A stretch of DNA of 64,000 nt, from the NCBI GenBank assembly GCA_049999805.1, contig JBNGIO010003970.1, positions 17,403 through 81,402 on the forward strand, read 5' to 3'. Positions 11,792-26,321 of the stretch are shown piece after piece. A program made the translations under genes and the position numbers. The stretch comes from Folioceros fuciformis (taxonomy: Eukaryota > Anthocerotophyta > Anthocerotopsida > Anthocerotales). The stretch's first letter is position 1, and each line of letters begins with the position of its first letter. Below the pieces are notes generated by a model. It made no database searches. It saw only the letters and a program-made list of their open reading frames with translations, and was not told the origin of the DNA.

Positions 11792-11952
11792 TTCATTCTC
11801 TCTTACCCTCCACACCTATCTTTTCCCTATAGTTCTTAAGGAGGATAAGATAATCACTTCTTGTTTGCCCTTCGCTCTTTCTTACCCTCCACACCTCTTT
11901 TCCTTGTAGTTCTTAAGTAAGATGAGACAATCACTCTTTGTTTGTCTCTCTC
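11792..11952 (+). repeat. Tandem duplication of about 80 bp
   Basis: Two adjacent copies share CTTACCCTCCACACCT, TAGTTCTTAAG, a GA-rich stretch and AATCACT.CTTGTTTG with small indels. The first runs from about 11792 and the second from about 11873. Confidence 0.75.
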
Positions 11953-12267
11953 AAGGCCTTTGCCCTAGCCAATTATATTCTAGAGCTCAACTACTACTAA
12001 AGCTGGAAATCATAAACACCACTCATCTCAAAGTACTAGTGCTATTATAACATGATTCTTCATAAAGCTTATGCTTAGAACAAGTAACTTGTTTCCAAAG
12101 GCAACAATAAGCATACACAAGGTAGCTCGAGATTTAAGTTTCATCATATTTTACTTATGCCATTACCATAGCAGTCCTTTATCACCCATCACTTTTACTG
12201 AAAAAGATACTTTTTTTTGATATATTCATTAAATTCTGATTTGAGAAGTAAGTGAAATTCTTACACC

Positions 12268-12331
12268 ATTTTTATCTGTGACGATTTATTCTTAATGACT
12301 ATTTTTATCTGTGACGATTTATTCTTAATGA
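12268..12331 (+). repeat. Exact 33-bp tandem duplication
   Basis: The 31-nt word starting ATTTTTATCTGTGACG and ending TTCTTAATGA occurs at 12268 and again at 12301 without a mismatch, separated by CT. Exact identity implies a recent event about 320 bp upstream of the NVL-like start codon. Confidence 0.9.
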
Positions 12332-12654
12332 AGCATAGCGATTATGTTTTGACTTTTCTTTCATTAGAAAAAAAAAACAGCTGTGGACAGTAACCCTAAC
12401 TTATGGTTAGGAGTATTAGTCAGCTCTTCCGGCTCTAGTGCCGCTCTTGCGTACATAAATGTGAGTCCTGTAAACTCTCGTGAGCTGTGAGCATGAGCTG
12501 GGAGCCTCGTGTGTGGGGAGCTGAATTTCCCTCCTCGCTGGAATTGCTGGGTTTGGTCGAAGGGTTATTGAAGGCTGGATGCCTCATGTAAGTGACCCAT
12601 GATACAGGAAGTGTCGGATCACAACGCAACAACTCGTCACTCAGAACGACGAGG

Positions 12655-16331
<3,677 letters not shown>

Positions 16332-17010
16332 TGCTATTGTTACATGACACCCCTGATTTGGGGCAGGAAATGCATGCGCACACGCCAACACGAAACCAAG
16401 GGAAGGGCCTCCACAAGATGCAACGAAGCGCAATCTATCTTGCCCGTCCCTGTGAACCAGAGCATACAGGTGTTCCTTGAATTCCATTCCGACTATCTGT
16501 GCTAGAGCTTAGTTTTGAGCTCTTGTGTTCTTGCGCAAGTGCTTCCCTGATGTACACCTCAACGGGACGTCACTGTGATGGTAGGATCCTGCTACGCAAG
16601 GGGGAGCCACACCCAATGACTGTTGGCTTCCTTGCATCCCCTTTCGGCCGAAGTAAGTGCCTACATTGATTGGTTTGGCCCCCTCGGTCCGTTCAGTTGT
16701 GAGGATTATGGGTACGATCCTGCGTGATGGCCAAGGTTATTTTAGAGTATATCTTCTGTATATATATATAATTTGGTGCGTTGTATTTGTGGTACTAAGA
16801 TGTGTCGATCCCTAAAATTTTGTATATTTTGTAAATTTAATAAAATTGTTAATATGAATTCGCAATTTGGTGTAATTCAAACATAATAAAACACCTCCGA
16901 CTTTTTTTATTAAGGTCTTTTTATTACTTACGATAATTTTAGTCATAAAATAAGATGTAAAATAGATGAATTAAAAAAACCGTACCAAGTTAGGGCCAGC
17001 CCACTCTTGG
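16332..17010. other. 3' flank of the NVL-like gene; AT-rich from 16740
   Basis: The first 400 bp after the stop codon are of ordinary composition and probably include the 3' UTR. From about 16740 to 16990 the sequence is strongly AT-rich (TATATATATA, TAATAAAATTG), the kind of site into which DNA transposons often insert; the MULE begins at its edge. Confidence 0.4.
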
Positions 17011-17034
17011 ATGCTTGGTGGCACTACGGGAACT

Positions 17035-17195
17035 GCTAGGCCTAAATATCGGTTCGCCAGGGTACGCAGGTCGTACGTACCCTGGCGAACTGACATGCCA
17101 TGCAATGAGCATGGCCTTCCTCTCCCTTTCTCGTCTCTCTCGTATCTGTGCCAACCCGCGATCGGGCCACAAGGGGCGAGGGAAACTAATTCAAG
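17035..17195 (+). repeat. Left terminal inverted repeat of the MULE
   Basis: It starts near GCTAGGCCTAAATATCGG and runs to GGGAAACTAATTCAA, matching the reverse complement of 20145-20307. Inside it, GGTTCGCCAGGGTACG and CGTACCCTGGCGAAC form a nearly perfect hairpin (about 15-16 bp arms, 9-nt loop). Confidence 0.85.
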
Positions 17196-17417
17196 GTGAA
17201 TACCGTGGTGATACTCTGGCACGATACAAAGTCGAACTCGTCAGCACGCACAGCGTTCATGCATGCGCAACTGGGACGTACTGAGGCAAGCGTGGAGGAG
17301 GATCACCAGACGAGCGAAGAGGACGATCACCAAGACTGAGTTTTTGATTAATTGCGGTATTGGTCAAAACATTTGAAGGGAGACATTACTGGCACCTACA
17401 TTGCACCTACACCTACG

Positions 17418-20085
17418 CTAGTTTTCTTTGTTTGCTGATAACTTCCAAGTCACTCTCTTCTTCTTTTTCTTCGGTGGTGAGAAGAATGGCTTAGTCCTGA
17501 CGATGTTGTTGTCTCCCTCGTTGGTGGTGAATGCTTGAAGAGGCTGCCGTGCTGCAGGCATTTCTTGCTCATATGCAATCAAACACTGGACATCCATGAG
17601 TGTACGTTTCACCAAAAGTGCTGCATCCCCCACGACTTCCTTATTCTTGTGCATCAAATTCACAATAGCATTGCAATCTTGTTCCAGGAAGCGAATCTAA
17701 TCTTTTGTTCCGCTTTCTTTACATAAAACACCCTCCAGAGCGGGTTGCAGGTTGCACGAAACGCTTTCCATCAATTGTTCTCTATTATCGCATAAAGCAA
17801 GAGTCATTACAGGCTCCTGAATTACCAGACCATTCGTTGCTATATATTGACGTTTGATCCGGAGTTTGTATGAGTGCACTCCAAGCATATCGTGCACTTT
17901 CACGACGTGTTTACAAAAAAAGCCTTTCCTCCCTTGAGCATGCTCACATGTAGCCCACATGGAATCTGCATTTTCAATTGTATATGTCACATGGGCATCT
18001 GTTGAACTCCTGCATAGTGCTGTGGTACAAGGTGGGGAAGGCAAAGTAACATTATCATCCTCAATCAGAGTTGCCCCATCTATCGCAATGTGCACCAGTT
18101 TCTCCTCAATCGTGTTAACCACATACCCTCCTTCTTTGCAATGGTTCACATACCAATAATGGGACCCAATTACGAAGCACAATTGATGTAACAGCTAGTC
18201 TATTCGTTTCAGCAAGAGATGCCCTCGTAAGACTAAGTTTCTGCTTAAAACACCTATGTCATGCCTCTATAGCAGAGGCACAGTCTTGCCCTGCATGTGG
18301 AAGCATGCGGGCATTTTTATTGAACATGCCTGCAATCAAAATAGGCCTTGTGAAGATGTGTATGTGCACAAGCTTGAAAAGGGAGAATACGAGGCTAGAG
18401 ATATGGACTAACCTAGTTGTGCACCCTAGCTTGTTCTGAAATAGCCCATGAACACGGGATGTCATTTCTCCCACTTGGTATAGAAGGAAAATAGCAACTG
18501 CTCACCCTCCCGAATTGTATCTCGAATTGATGTGCTAGAGCCCTTGACGTACAACAGTTCACCTAATTCCTGCCATATGGCTTCCTTGTCTACCCTGTTT
18601 TGGACTTTCTTATTAAGATTACGGAGCCAAGCACAACACACATGCTAGAGGCAAAGTAGAACAATAACATTGTAATTGTAAACCTTTGGAATTGCAGCAA
18701 TCCTAGCTGCACAATCATTTACCAATATTGCAGAGGGCGACCAAGTTGCATCCTTACTTAATAGAACCTCATGAAAAGATGTCAACCACCTGGCTATGGT
18801 GTCACTTCTACCGTCCTTTGCCAAAACCCATGCTACCGGAATACCATTTATGTGAAGGTCAAAAGACATAATTGTGAAGAGCCGGTACTTGTACTGGTTT
18901 ACACCAAACGTGGAGTCAATCTCGAGCACATTATTCCTACCATGTGTTAAACAGGTCTGAAGCATGAACGGGGACTGAATCCCCAAACAAAACGACTAAT
19001 CAGCAGTGGACTTGTGAAACACAAATGCAACATTGAGCCACGTCCATATACCCACACTAATATTGTCATCCTTGATGATGTTTCCACACTGTACCTTGGA
19101 AGTCAACGGCAAGATTCTCAATGTCTGCACGTGTCAAGAAATCATCTCTAACTTGGAGATATTGTGACTCATGCTCCAAGCTTGTTGAAAGCCCACAACA
19201 TTTCGCCCGCACTTGCTCCTGGTGTCATCTAAGAATCTCTAACACATAAACATTACACAGTAAACCATGTTTCACCCATGCCTTCTTGTCAGCACTCAAG
19301 TGAGGAGCCTTGACATCTCTTGGCATGCCTATGTACTATGGGCCACGACACACTCTTCCAGAAACATCCACGTGCATAGTTTCGTATAATGTTACTCGAG
19401 CAATTACTGGCCATCTTCGTAACTTTGCAATGGCAAACGAAGCTTGACAATTGTGTTTAATGCTTTCACCGTTAGCAATCCGAGACTGTCTACACTTCTT
19501 CTCACCCTCCACAGTAATAGGTTTAGGTGGTGGAGGTATGGGAACATTCCGCAAGTCATGTGGCCCATATCCACACCAATAATTGCAAGCAAAACACTGA
19601 AGATGAAATCTTTCGATGATACCAACAAGCAAAAAGTAGATGGATTGAATCCTTAGGGTCCATACATACCGTGTTGTAACAATGGTTGCATTTAGCTTCA
19701 GACAACTTACTGCGGAAGTATTGCTGGCCGGCCCTCTAATTTGTAGGATCATGTGGCAATGAGTTGATGCCCTCTATGAAATCCTGCACTCTGGTCCAAG
19801 GGATGTAAGCTAGCTGTCGTTGTTTGTCTTAGCCATAACAAGATGGATGCCGGTATGAGGATTGCACCCATTCCAAGTCATTGAAAGAAAATTTCCATCC
19901 ACCAGGCCTTTGAACTGCAAGAGGACAATGCACTGCAACCTCATCCATCGCTGGAGCACGATTAATATACGTGCATCCTCTCTAGCCTTCGGTCTTTCAA
20001 CTCTTACCGTGTGCTGCTTTGAGCAGAGCGCTCTCTGCGTTCTCGTACTCAAGTGAAACAAATGAAGGGCGAGTAGTATCGCCAC
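17418..20085 (-). pseudogene. MULE transposase, interrupted by stops
   Basis: Pieces on the minus strand: 20085-19810 (N-terminal); 19752-19336 with CFACNYWC and a KHNCQASFAIAKL-type segment; 18986-18645 with VLEIDSTFG, GIPVAWVLAKDG and ILVNDCAARI, the first two acidic residues of the MULE DDE fold; and 18182-17418 with a SWIM-like CEHAQGRKGFFCKH. After the DDE piece the frame continues through one stop into HVCCAWLRNLNKKVQ, typical of MULE transposases. Another in-frame stop (17697) separates the SWIM part from an 81-codon tail ending in a basic stretch. The first Cys of the SWIM CxCxnCxH pattern is Ala here. Stops and this loss argue that the enzyme is dead. Confidence 0.8.
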
Positions 20086-20135
20086 GGGAATTGAAACAAA
20101 TGAAGGGCGAGCAGTATCGCCACGGGAATTGCCAC
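20060..20135 (+). repeat. Tandem 38-bp duplication just inside the right MULE end
   Basis: The unit begins GAAACAAATGAAGGGCGAG and ends ATCGCCACGGGAATT. It occurs twice in a row with one difference, and a partial third copy (GGGCGACGGGAATT) follows. It is not matched at the left end, so it arose after the inverted repeats formed. Confidence 0.8.
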
Positions 20136-20144
20136 GATAATAGG

Positions 20145-20307
20145 GCGACGGGAATTTGAATTAGTTCCCCGTCACTCCTGGTAGCTCGGTCGCGGGTTGG
20201 CACAGATAAGAGAGAGAGGAATAGGGGAGTGGAAGGCCATGCTCATGCCATGGTATGTCGGTTCGCCAGGCCGTACCTTGGCGAACCGATATTTAGGCCT
20301 AGCGTAC
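20145..20307 (-). repeat. Right terminal inverted repeat of the MULE
   Basis: This is the inverted copy of the left end. It carries the same subterminal palindrome in shorter form, GGTTCGCCAGGCCGTACC then TTGGCGAACC, lacking about 11 nt of the left hairpin loop and stem. Blocks shared with the left end include TATCTGTGCCAACCCGCGA and GAGCATGGCCTTCC (read on the inward strand). Confidence 0.85.
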
Positions 20308-20722
20308 CGGAATCCGGCATCCTTGTGTCTGCTTGCTTATGGTTGGTTGCCAGAGCTTCTAATATATTTTTTTCATCTCTTTCATTAAAAACAAATACAG
20401 CTATCACAAAATATATGGATTTGGATTTAATCTTCCTGGAAATACAAAATCTGATCTTAGCAGATGCTGAAAACTTAAAACGCTTGCGTTTCTGAAGGTT
20501 GAGTGCTGAGCAATTGCTAGCAGAACTGTATTTTCTTTTGGTAGGGAACATCTCCATACACAAAACCATTTTCTGTCGTTTAGGGACTTTCTCTCGTCCT
20601 GGTCCTGGTCCTGGTCCTCGTCCAGGGTAAGCCGGTGGGAGCTCAGACGCCGGACGCGGCTCCCGGTTGAAATTTCCCGAAGGCTCATCATTTCACATTG
20701 CCTCTTGCTGACCTATTCGGAC

Positions 20723-21634
20723 TCATGAAGGGACTGTCGCCTCAAGAAGCTGCGAGCCGGGAGGTAACTTTCCCAGGCCGGGTAAAATGAGCTTAAAACT
20801 CCGAGGCATCGGTGTGGGGTCGTAGTTGTAACCAGTGAGAATGAAACCTGCACACAAGGGAAGTGCAAACCCGAGAAAGCTAAGTTGGTAACGAAGTGGC
20901 ACGCAGGCCGAAGCGGTCGCAGCTCAAATGCAGAAGAGCCAAGCCAAGACGCACCATGGCTGCGAACGCCGAGAACGTCAGTCGGCGGCACATTAGCGAC
21001 GAAGATCACCTTCTTCCCCACCGCGTCCTCCACATCCATGACGTACCTGCATTCTGAAACCACCGTCCTCACCTCGCACCCGATGTCTACCTGCGATGGA
21101 GAAGCCGTAATTTGCACGCACAGTAAGGGAGCCTGTTCTAGCCTAGCCTTGTAAAGCTGAAGGATGACTGACGCACACTCACAGTGAGCTGGAGATACGT
21201 TCTGCTTTGCGTTGGCTTGCCCCGCTTGGCACTCATGGCCACGTCCTCTACAGGCTTGGCGTCTATCTGATGGCAGTGGCCCCATGGTCAGAGACAAGCC
21301 AAGCGCAAGCGCAAGCATAGCGTCCTGAGCTGGATGAGATGAATGGACTCACGATCAATCCCACGCGCAGGTCCAGCGCCGCAAAGGCGGCCGCGTCAAC
21401 CTGAGGTTTCACTGCCGGGCACGCCGCCCGACTCACAGCTACATCTGTCTCTGAGTGAGCCCGGACAAGAGCGCAGGCTCGCCTGCCTGTGCCTGTGCTT
21501 GCGCAAACGCTGCCCCAGAGCTTTCCGTGCTGCGAGGAGCAAACCGCAGGGGAAGCTAGGAGCGCAGTCCGAGGCGGCAGCGGGGCAGAGGACGCTGCGC
21601 CGGCCAGGGCCTGCCAGCTGAACGCAGCCGCCAT
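20723..21634 (-). CDS. Plastid-type protein with tRNA-binding (TRBD/OB-fold) domain
   Basis: Four exons keep phase on the minus strand: 21634-21353, 21266-21183, 21090-20955 and 20847-20723, about 208 residues ending in TGA. The first about 65 residues (MAAAFSWQALAGAASS, rich in Ala/Ser/Arg with few acidic residues) look like a chloroplast transit peptide. Then FAALDLRVGLI, EVRTVVSEC, AVGKKVIFVANVPPTDVLGVRSHGF and PGLGKLPPGSQLL follow the EMAPII/Trbp111/CsaA OB-fold pattern. Family knowledge: such domains bind tRNA or nucleic acid, and CsaA-like stand-alone forms act as chaperones. Which role applies here is not visible. It lies divergent from the fusion gene starting at 22410. The acceptor of exon 2 has alternatives that would alter four residues. 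Confidence 0.75.
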
Positions 21635-22409
21635 CGCCAAGACTGTAAGGATATGTGACCTGGACCGGTATCGCGGTTCCCAGCCCTTTATCTGGAAGCA
21701 AATACCACTTATGTATGTTGTCCGTACACACGTAGGTTTTCCCTTTGTTCCCGGGAAGGCGAGGAAGGCATCGGACGCGGGGCTCTGTGTTTGGAGAGGG
21801 ATGAGTGAAGAGGCGCGCTGTGAAATCGCAGACCCGTGCGACATCGACGCGGATGACATGGCAGTAGACCACCCCTCTGTTCTGTACCCTGTGCACAACG
21901 ATTTTCAGGTCATTTCCTTGACCAGGCGAAGATCGAATAGCAGCGGCAGCTGTGAGAGGCTGAAATTTTGATCGGAGCTGTGTTTGTCTACAGACGGATG
22001 CCAGGAGGCAAGCAGCAGCGGATGCGTTGATGCATTACTCACAGACGGCCATGATTTGTGTGAGCAGGAGAATTCAACCGAGTCACGTCCGGTTCTACCT
22101 CATGAAGGTGAGGCGCGACTGTCGGCTAACAACTCTTGTTCTCATCTAACTTAGCGTGCGTATCTATTGGCAGGAGATATCTGGAATCAGAACTGATTTG
22201 GACAGGCGAGCCACGCCGGACGGAGCCTCAACCTCTGCGGGTGCCAACCGCTCAGACGGCCCCTCGCTCTCCTGACTTGTCTCGGATTATCAGAAAGAGT
22301 GGGTTACTTTGTACGTTTGCAATATATGTATCTGAACAATTGATACAGTATACACGCACGCATCGGCCAGGGCTGAATCGTTGCAATCGGATTGTTCACA
22401 GTTCAGTCC

Positions 22410-25400
22410 ATGCGTTCCGTCTTGAAAGTCGCTCATCGTCGCATACGCTTTGCGCGCTTTCTCTCCATCCCGCAGCCGCTGGATCGTCTTCACGACACTG
22501 CAATGCTTTCATCTACCGCAGCGGGAGAGGTGAGGGTCGTGTCCCTTCTCCCAGCAGCTACGGAAATGGTCTGCATCGTGGACGGGGCAAGGAAATTGGT
22601 TGGTAGAGGGCACGAGGATGACTATCCACCGGTCATCACCGATCGTCCAACGCTCACTGCAGCTAGATATTCGTTTACTACTTCTTCAGGTATGGACGAG
22701 GTTATTTCTTTGAAGGCAGGGCGTCCTCTCCACCTCCCCACAACTTCATCCCGTCATATTTTACCACTGCAGATATTGATGGCAAGGTATCGCAATCTTT
22801 GGCCAAGGGAGAGGGGCTTTACTTTCTGGATGCCCAGTTGCTGAAATCACTAAGACCTGATGTGATTATCACCCAAGCATTATGCAGCGTTTGCGCTATT
22901 GACCACAGCCTCGTGATGAGAATTGCACGGTACTGCGAAATTTTGCTTCTGCAGCTGGAATCATGAATTTTAGGATTCGCACGCCGGTTGGATGCAAATA
23001 ACAAAGACAAGCACTCTTGCGGTGTAGGGAGCTAAATCCTGTTCCTCAAGTTCTTAGTTTGAACCCAAATAGTGTCCAGGACATCTTGGAAGACATCATC
23101 CGAGTAGGCCAAGCCATTGGTATTTTCTAATTTGTTTTTCAATGCCGAATGGTAATCTGCTTCGGTGTGGCGTAGTCTGTGTTCCTCATCCAGTTGTTGG
23201 TGTACCTTGCAGGCCAGGGTGTTGAGTCACAAAGTGTGGTTGCTTTGCTGAAGCAACGAATAGCACATGCTACAGCCCTGGTCAAAGGTGGGGACATGAG
23301 TGAAAGGCCCCGCGTAGTGTTTATGGAGTGGACTGATCCCATTTTTTGTGGTGGTCATTGGACTCCACAGCTTATTGAGATGGCTGGAGGAGTACATCCC
23401 TTGAATCCTTCCAGATGCTTTGGGCAAGAGTGAGTAGTCACTGTCCCTTCGCCCTTCATTTGGAGGGTGGAATGTGACACCTGTCGTTTTTGCTCCAGAC
23501 TGTGAGAGAGGGCATGCCGGGAACATTTCACAATGTGTAGACTAGGTGAAAAGTTCATCGGGAAGGCGTGATCCTAGTTCGTTTGCTGACTGTGGGTGGT
23601 GCAATTCGCAGGAGCGCAAGAGAGTCATTTCGAGTCTCCCCTGAGGCAGTATCTGATGCAGATCCTGATTGGGTGATTGTTAGTCCATGTGGACTGGACA
23701 TCCCTACAACCAAGGTTTGAGCTGTGGAGTGATCCAGTGACCCCTGAACTGGTGCTATATCAGGCGACTTGTTCAACTCGTCAATCTGGTTTCTGTGTGC
23801 TTGTGAATTCTGAAATATTTGCCGCAAGTTCAGAAGGAGCTCAAGAACGTCGTCACGAAAACGTGGTGGAAGAATCTGCGGGCTGTAAAGCAGGGAAGGG
23901 TTGTTCTTGTGGACGGCAATCAGATGTTCAACCGCTCTGGCCCTCGCATTGTTGATGCCTTTGAATGGTGTGTGAAATAATCATATTATGTGAAAGCGGT
24001 GTTTGGGATGCCAGCCCCACATTTAATTGCCCCTGACACCTCTGGTCTTCCGCTGCTGCAGGTTAGTGGGACTTCTAAATGAAACTCCTGCATGTATGCC
24101 CGCCGAATTTCCATGGGAGAGGTGGATACCTGAAGAGACATCCTTTCAGGAATGCAAGATTCCTGCACATGATACACATTGTGGGAATGGCTGGAATGGG
24201 GTTGAAGGCGATGGATTTCTTGATCCATGGGATGAAGTGATGGATGACAGTTGGGAGGAACTGCCCTTGTCACAGGACATAGAACAAGCCCATGATGCAG
24301 CCTGTCAGCAAGGAGAGAGCATGTACAAAGATCCCAAGACTGGTGAGAAGACGTGATCCTATTTGGCTGGAGTCTGGATGAGCTAAGTGTGAGTGTGAGA
24401 GTGAGACGCCATGTTGCGAGTTTAAGTCCTGATCGGTTTTTGTGTCTTTTGCCCCACATCCGTTTGTGTCGAAGGTTACATGGTATTCACAAGGAGCGCT
24501 TTACGTGAGCGCGGAACCTGTTGCGGAAATCGATGCAGGTAGAGTGAAATGCATGAATTCTTCAAAATTATGTCCTGCTGTAATATCCTTTGTCATATCG
24601 CGTTGTTCCTCCGTCCTGTCAGACACTGCCCGTTTGGCCACTACAATGTCTGTTGTTTGAAAGGTCCCCGATCATGTACCATAACGGTATGAGCGTCTTT
24701 AATCTGTTGCTTGTTCTTAAGTAGTTTGTGTCGTTGGAGGAGAATGGGGATTGAGCACCTTTTCGAAGTTGGGACGGCACTTCTCTCTCGACTCTGTAAC
24801 CTGGTGTACTTGATGCAGAGTCCCACATTCATGACGACTGACAATCTGAGCAGGGTGTTGAGGGCAAAAGAGCAAGTGGATGCTCTGCATTGGGCAGGGG
24901 ATATCTCCTCGCATCTTTCACTCAAGGTTCGACAAATCTGTTTTGTTAGTCCGTGAAACTCAAATGCGGAAAGGTATAAGGTCCTTGGCTTATGTGCTTT
25001 CCGCAGGTGCTGCTTGATCCCGTCTACAACGAGGTGGACAGCTCATCATCGAGTGTGATTCCAGTTGTGTTGTGCACATTTTTTGATCCTTCAAGTGGAC
25101 GTGTCGTCCCTTTAGACAGTAGCAAGGCAGTTCCTGAGGCGGTGTCCCCTGTCACCATACGCGCAATTATGGACCAAGCGAAATTTTTGCGGAAGCCTCT
25201 GTTGGCAATACCTTTAAGGAGGCACTGGACTGTTGAGGCACTGGAGGAGGCGATTGAAGAAGGCCTGTCGCTTGTTCCTGTAAAGGTACCTCATCCGATC
25301 GTATGATTGTTTGGTAAGCATACGTCCTTTAGAGCAGGGGGTCTCATTAGCGGTTTCTGGTCTTCATTTATAGGTAAGAAGGCTTGTTACGGATTTGGTG

Positions 25401-25770
25401 GATGCCAAGGTGAACGGCAAGGGATCTTTGGAGAGGCCTGATGTCTGTGACAGATTCTCTTTGAAACTGTCCAGAGAGCTGCTGCACAAGTTTTGGAACT
25501 CACCCGACGCTAGACAGGTGAAGGTGAGCAGCGTGGAGTAGGAAGCGCTCCTGCCTGCAGCGCTGCCTGTCAGACAGATCAGCTTTTCTGATTGACTGAG
25601 TGAGTTTACTTTTGTAGGGCAAGCTCTTCTTCAGGCGTGGTTTCTTAGACGATTCGTCTGCACAGTGGACCAACTTTTCAGATGAGTTTCTGCAGGCGAT
25701 CCCAGATACAGCAAGCCCTCTTGGCGGCCTGCATACGTTTTGGGTTCACATGGAGTACGGTGATAAGTAG
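22410..25770 (+). CDS. Fusion protein: BtuF-like binding domain + Cys-rich DUF5522-like module + PP-loop-like domain
   Basis: Thirteen exons in continuous phase give about 690 residues: 22410-22689, 22773-22929, 23028-23119, 23213-23429, 23621-23714, 23834-23967, 24062-24342, 24475-24538, 24623-24686, 24819-24926, 25007-25285, 25374-25523 and 25618-25770. The N-terminal 33 residues are basic and organelle-targeting in style. Residues about 45-330 match the type III periplasmic-binding fold (VRVVSLLPAATEM, SLRPDVIITQALCSVCAID, GRVVLVDGNQMFNRSGPR), related to BtuF. An acidic linker leads to GYMVFTRSALRERG with CCGNRCRHCPFGH. The last about 220 residues resemble ATP_bind_4/DPH6-like PP-loop proteins, but the expected SGGKDS is degenerate (WAGDISSHL). 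Substrate, metal and reaction are unknown. Spliceosomal introns exclude bacterial contamination. The third domain is the least certain. Confidence 0.75.
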
Positions 25771-26321
25771 CTGTCGGCATAGAATCGAAATGCTTTCCAG
25801 CAAGATTTACGTTGTGTGGGCCAGATTGGCATTTTCGGATAGGGTCCGATTAAGAATGTTAAGGTGCAACCTCCCTCCTCCTGGGCTCCCTACGCTACTG
25901 TAACCCAACTCACATGATACGGTGTCGAGACGGACAGTGCTGGACTCGGCACCTGGAACTGGTTGCCCACGATGTCGATTCCTAAGAGTTTCCCGACCAA
26001 ACAATTTAATGACCGAGGCGGCCTCCGCCAAACAATTGGGCGGCATCGTGCCATGTCCGTGGGGCACACCACAGAGAAAGGCTGAGGAAAGCACATTTCG
26101 ACATAGGAGCGGGACGCTTTTACACTCTCACAAGGCCACACTTGAGCTTGGATGACAAAATTGTGCAACAATCAGTGCATTAGTTACGGCCGGGCATGAA
26201 GGTGATAGATAACACCACAGCTGAGAACCATGAAGTCCAGGGACACCTAAGCTGGTCAGTTCCCTTCTAAGTGCAGGCCCTCCAATGGAATGGAATAGGA
26301 TAATTGTCAATGTGGTTAGCC
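25771..26321. other. Convergent 3' intergenic region
   Basis: The fusion gene (+) stops at 25770 and the helicase (-) stops at 26322, so this 550 bp holds both 3' ends. Small open frames on both strands have no domain. I see no poly(A) signal that I would commit to and no RNA gene. Confidence 0.4.

Larger units (their letters stand above)
17010..20325 (-). mobile_element. Mutator-like DNA transposon (MULE) with terminal inverted repeats, decayed
   Basis: The ends carry inverted repeats of about 160 bp (17035-17195 and 20145-20307 reverse-complemented, roughly 80% alike by eye). The interior, on the minus strand, encodes in order an N-terminal region (about 20085), a Cys/His-containing segment (19752-19336), the MULE DDE core (18986-18645), a SWIM-like motif (18182-17697) and a basic tail with PPKKKKKR (near 17450). 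Family knowledge: MULE transposases cut and paste elements with long inverted repeats and leave 9-11 bp target duplications; I could not fix the exact ends or a target duplication. Several in-frame stops show that the copy is inactive. Confidence 0.85.

Noticed and set aside
22410-25770. Bacterial contamination as the source of the BtuF-like domain
   Set aside because: The domain is split by several GT-AG introns in consistent phase and joined to further exons in the same gene.
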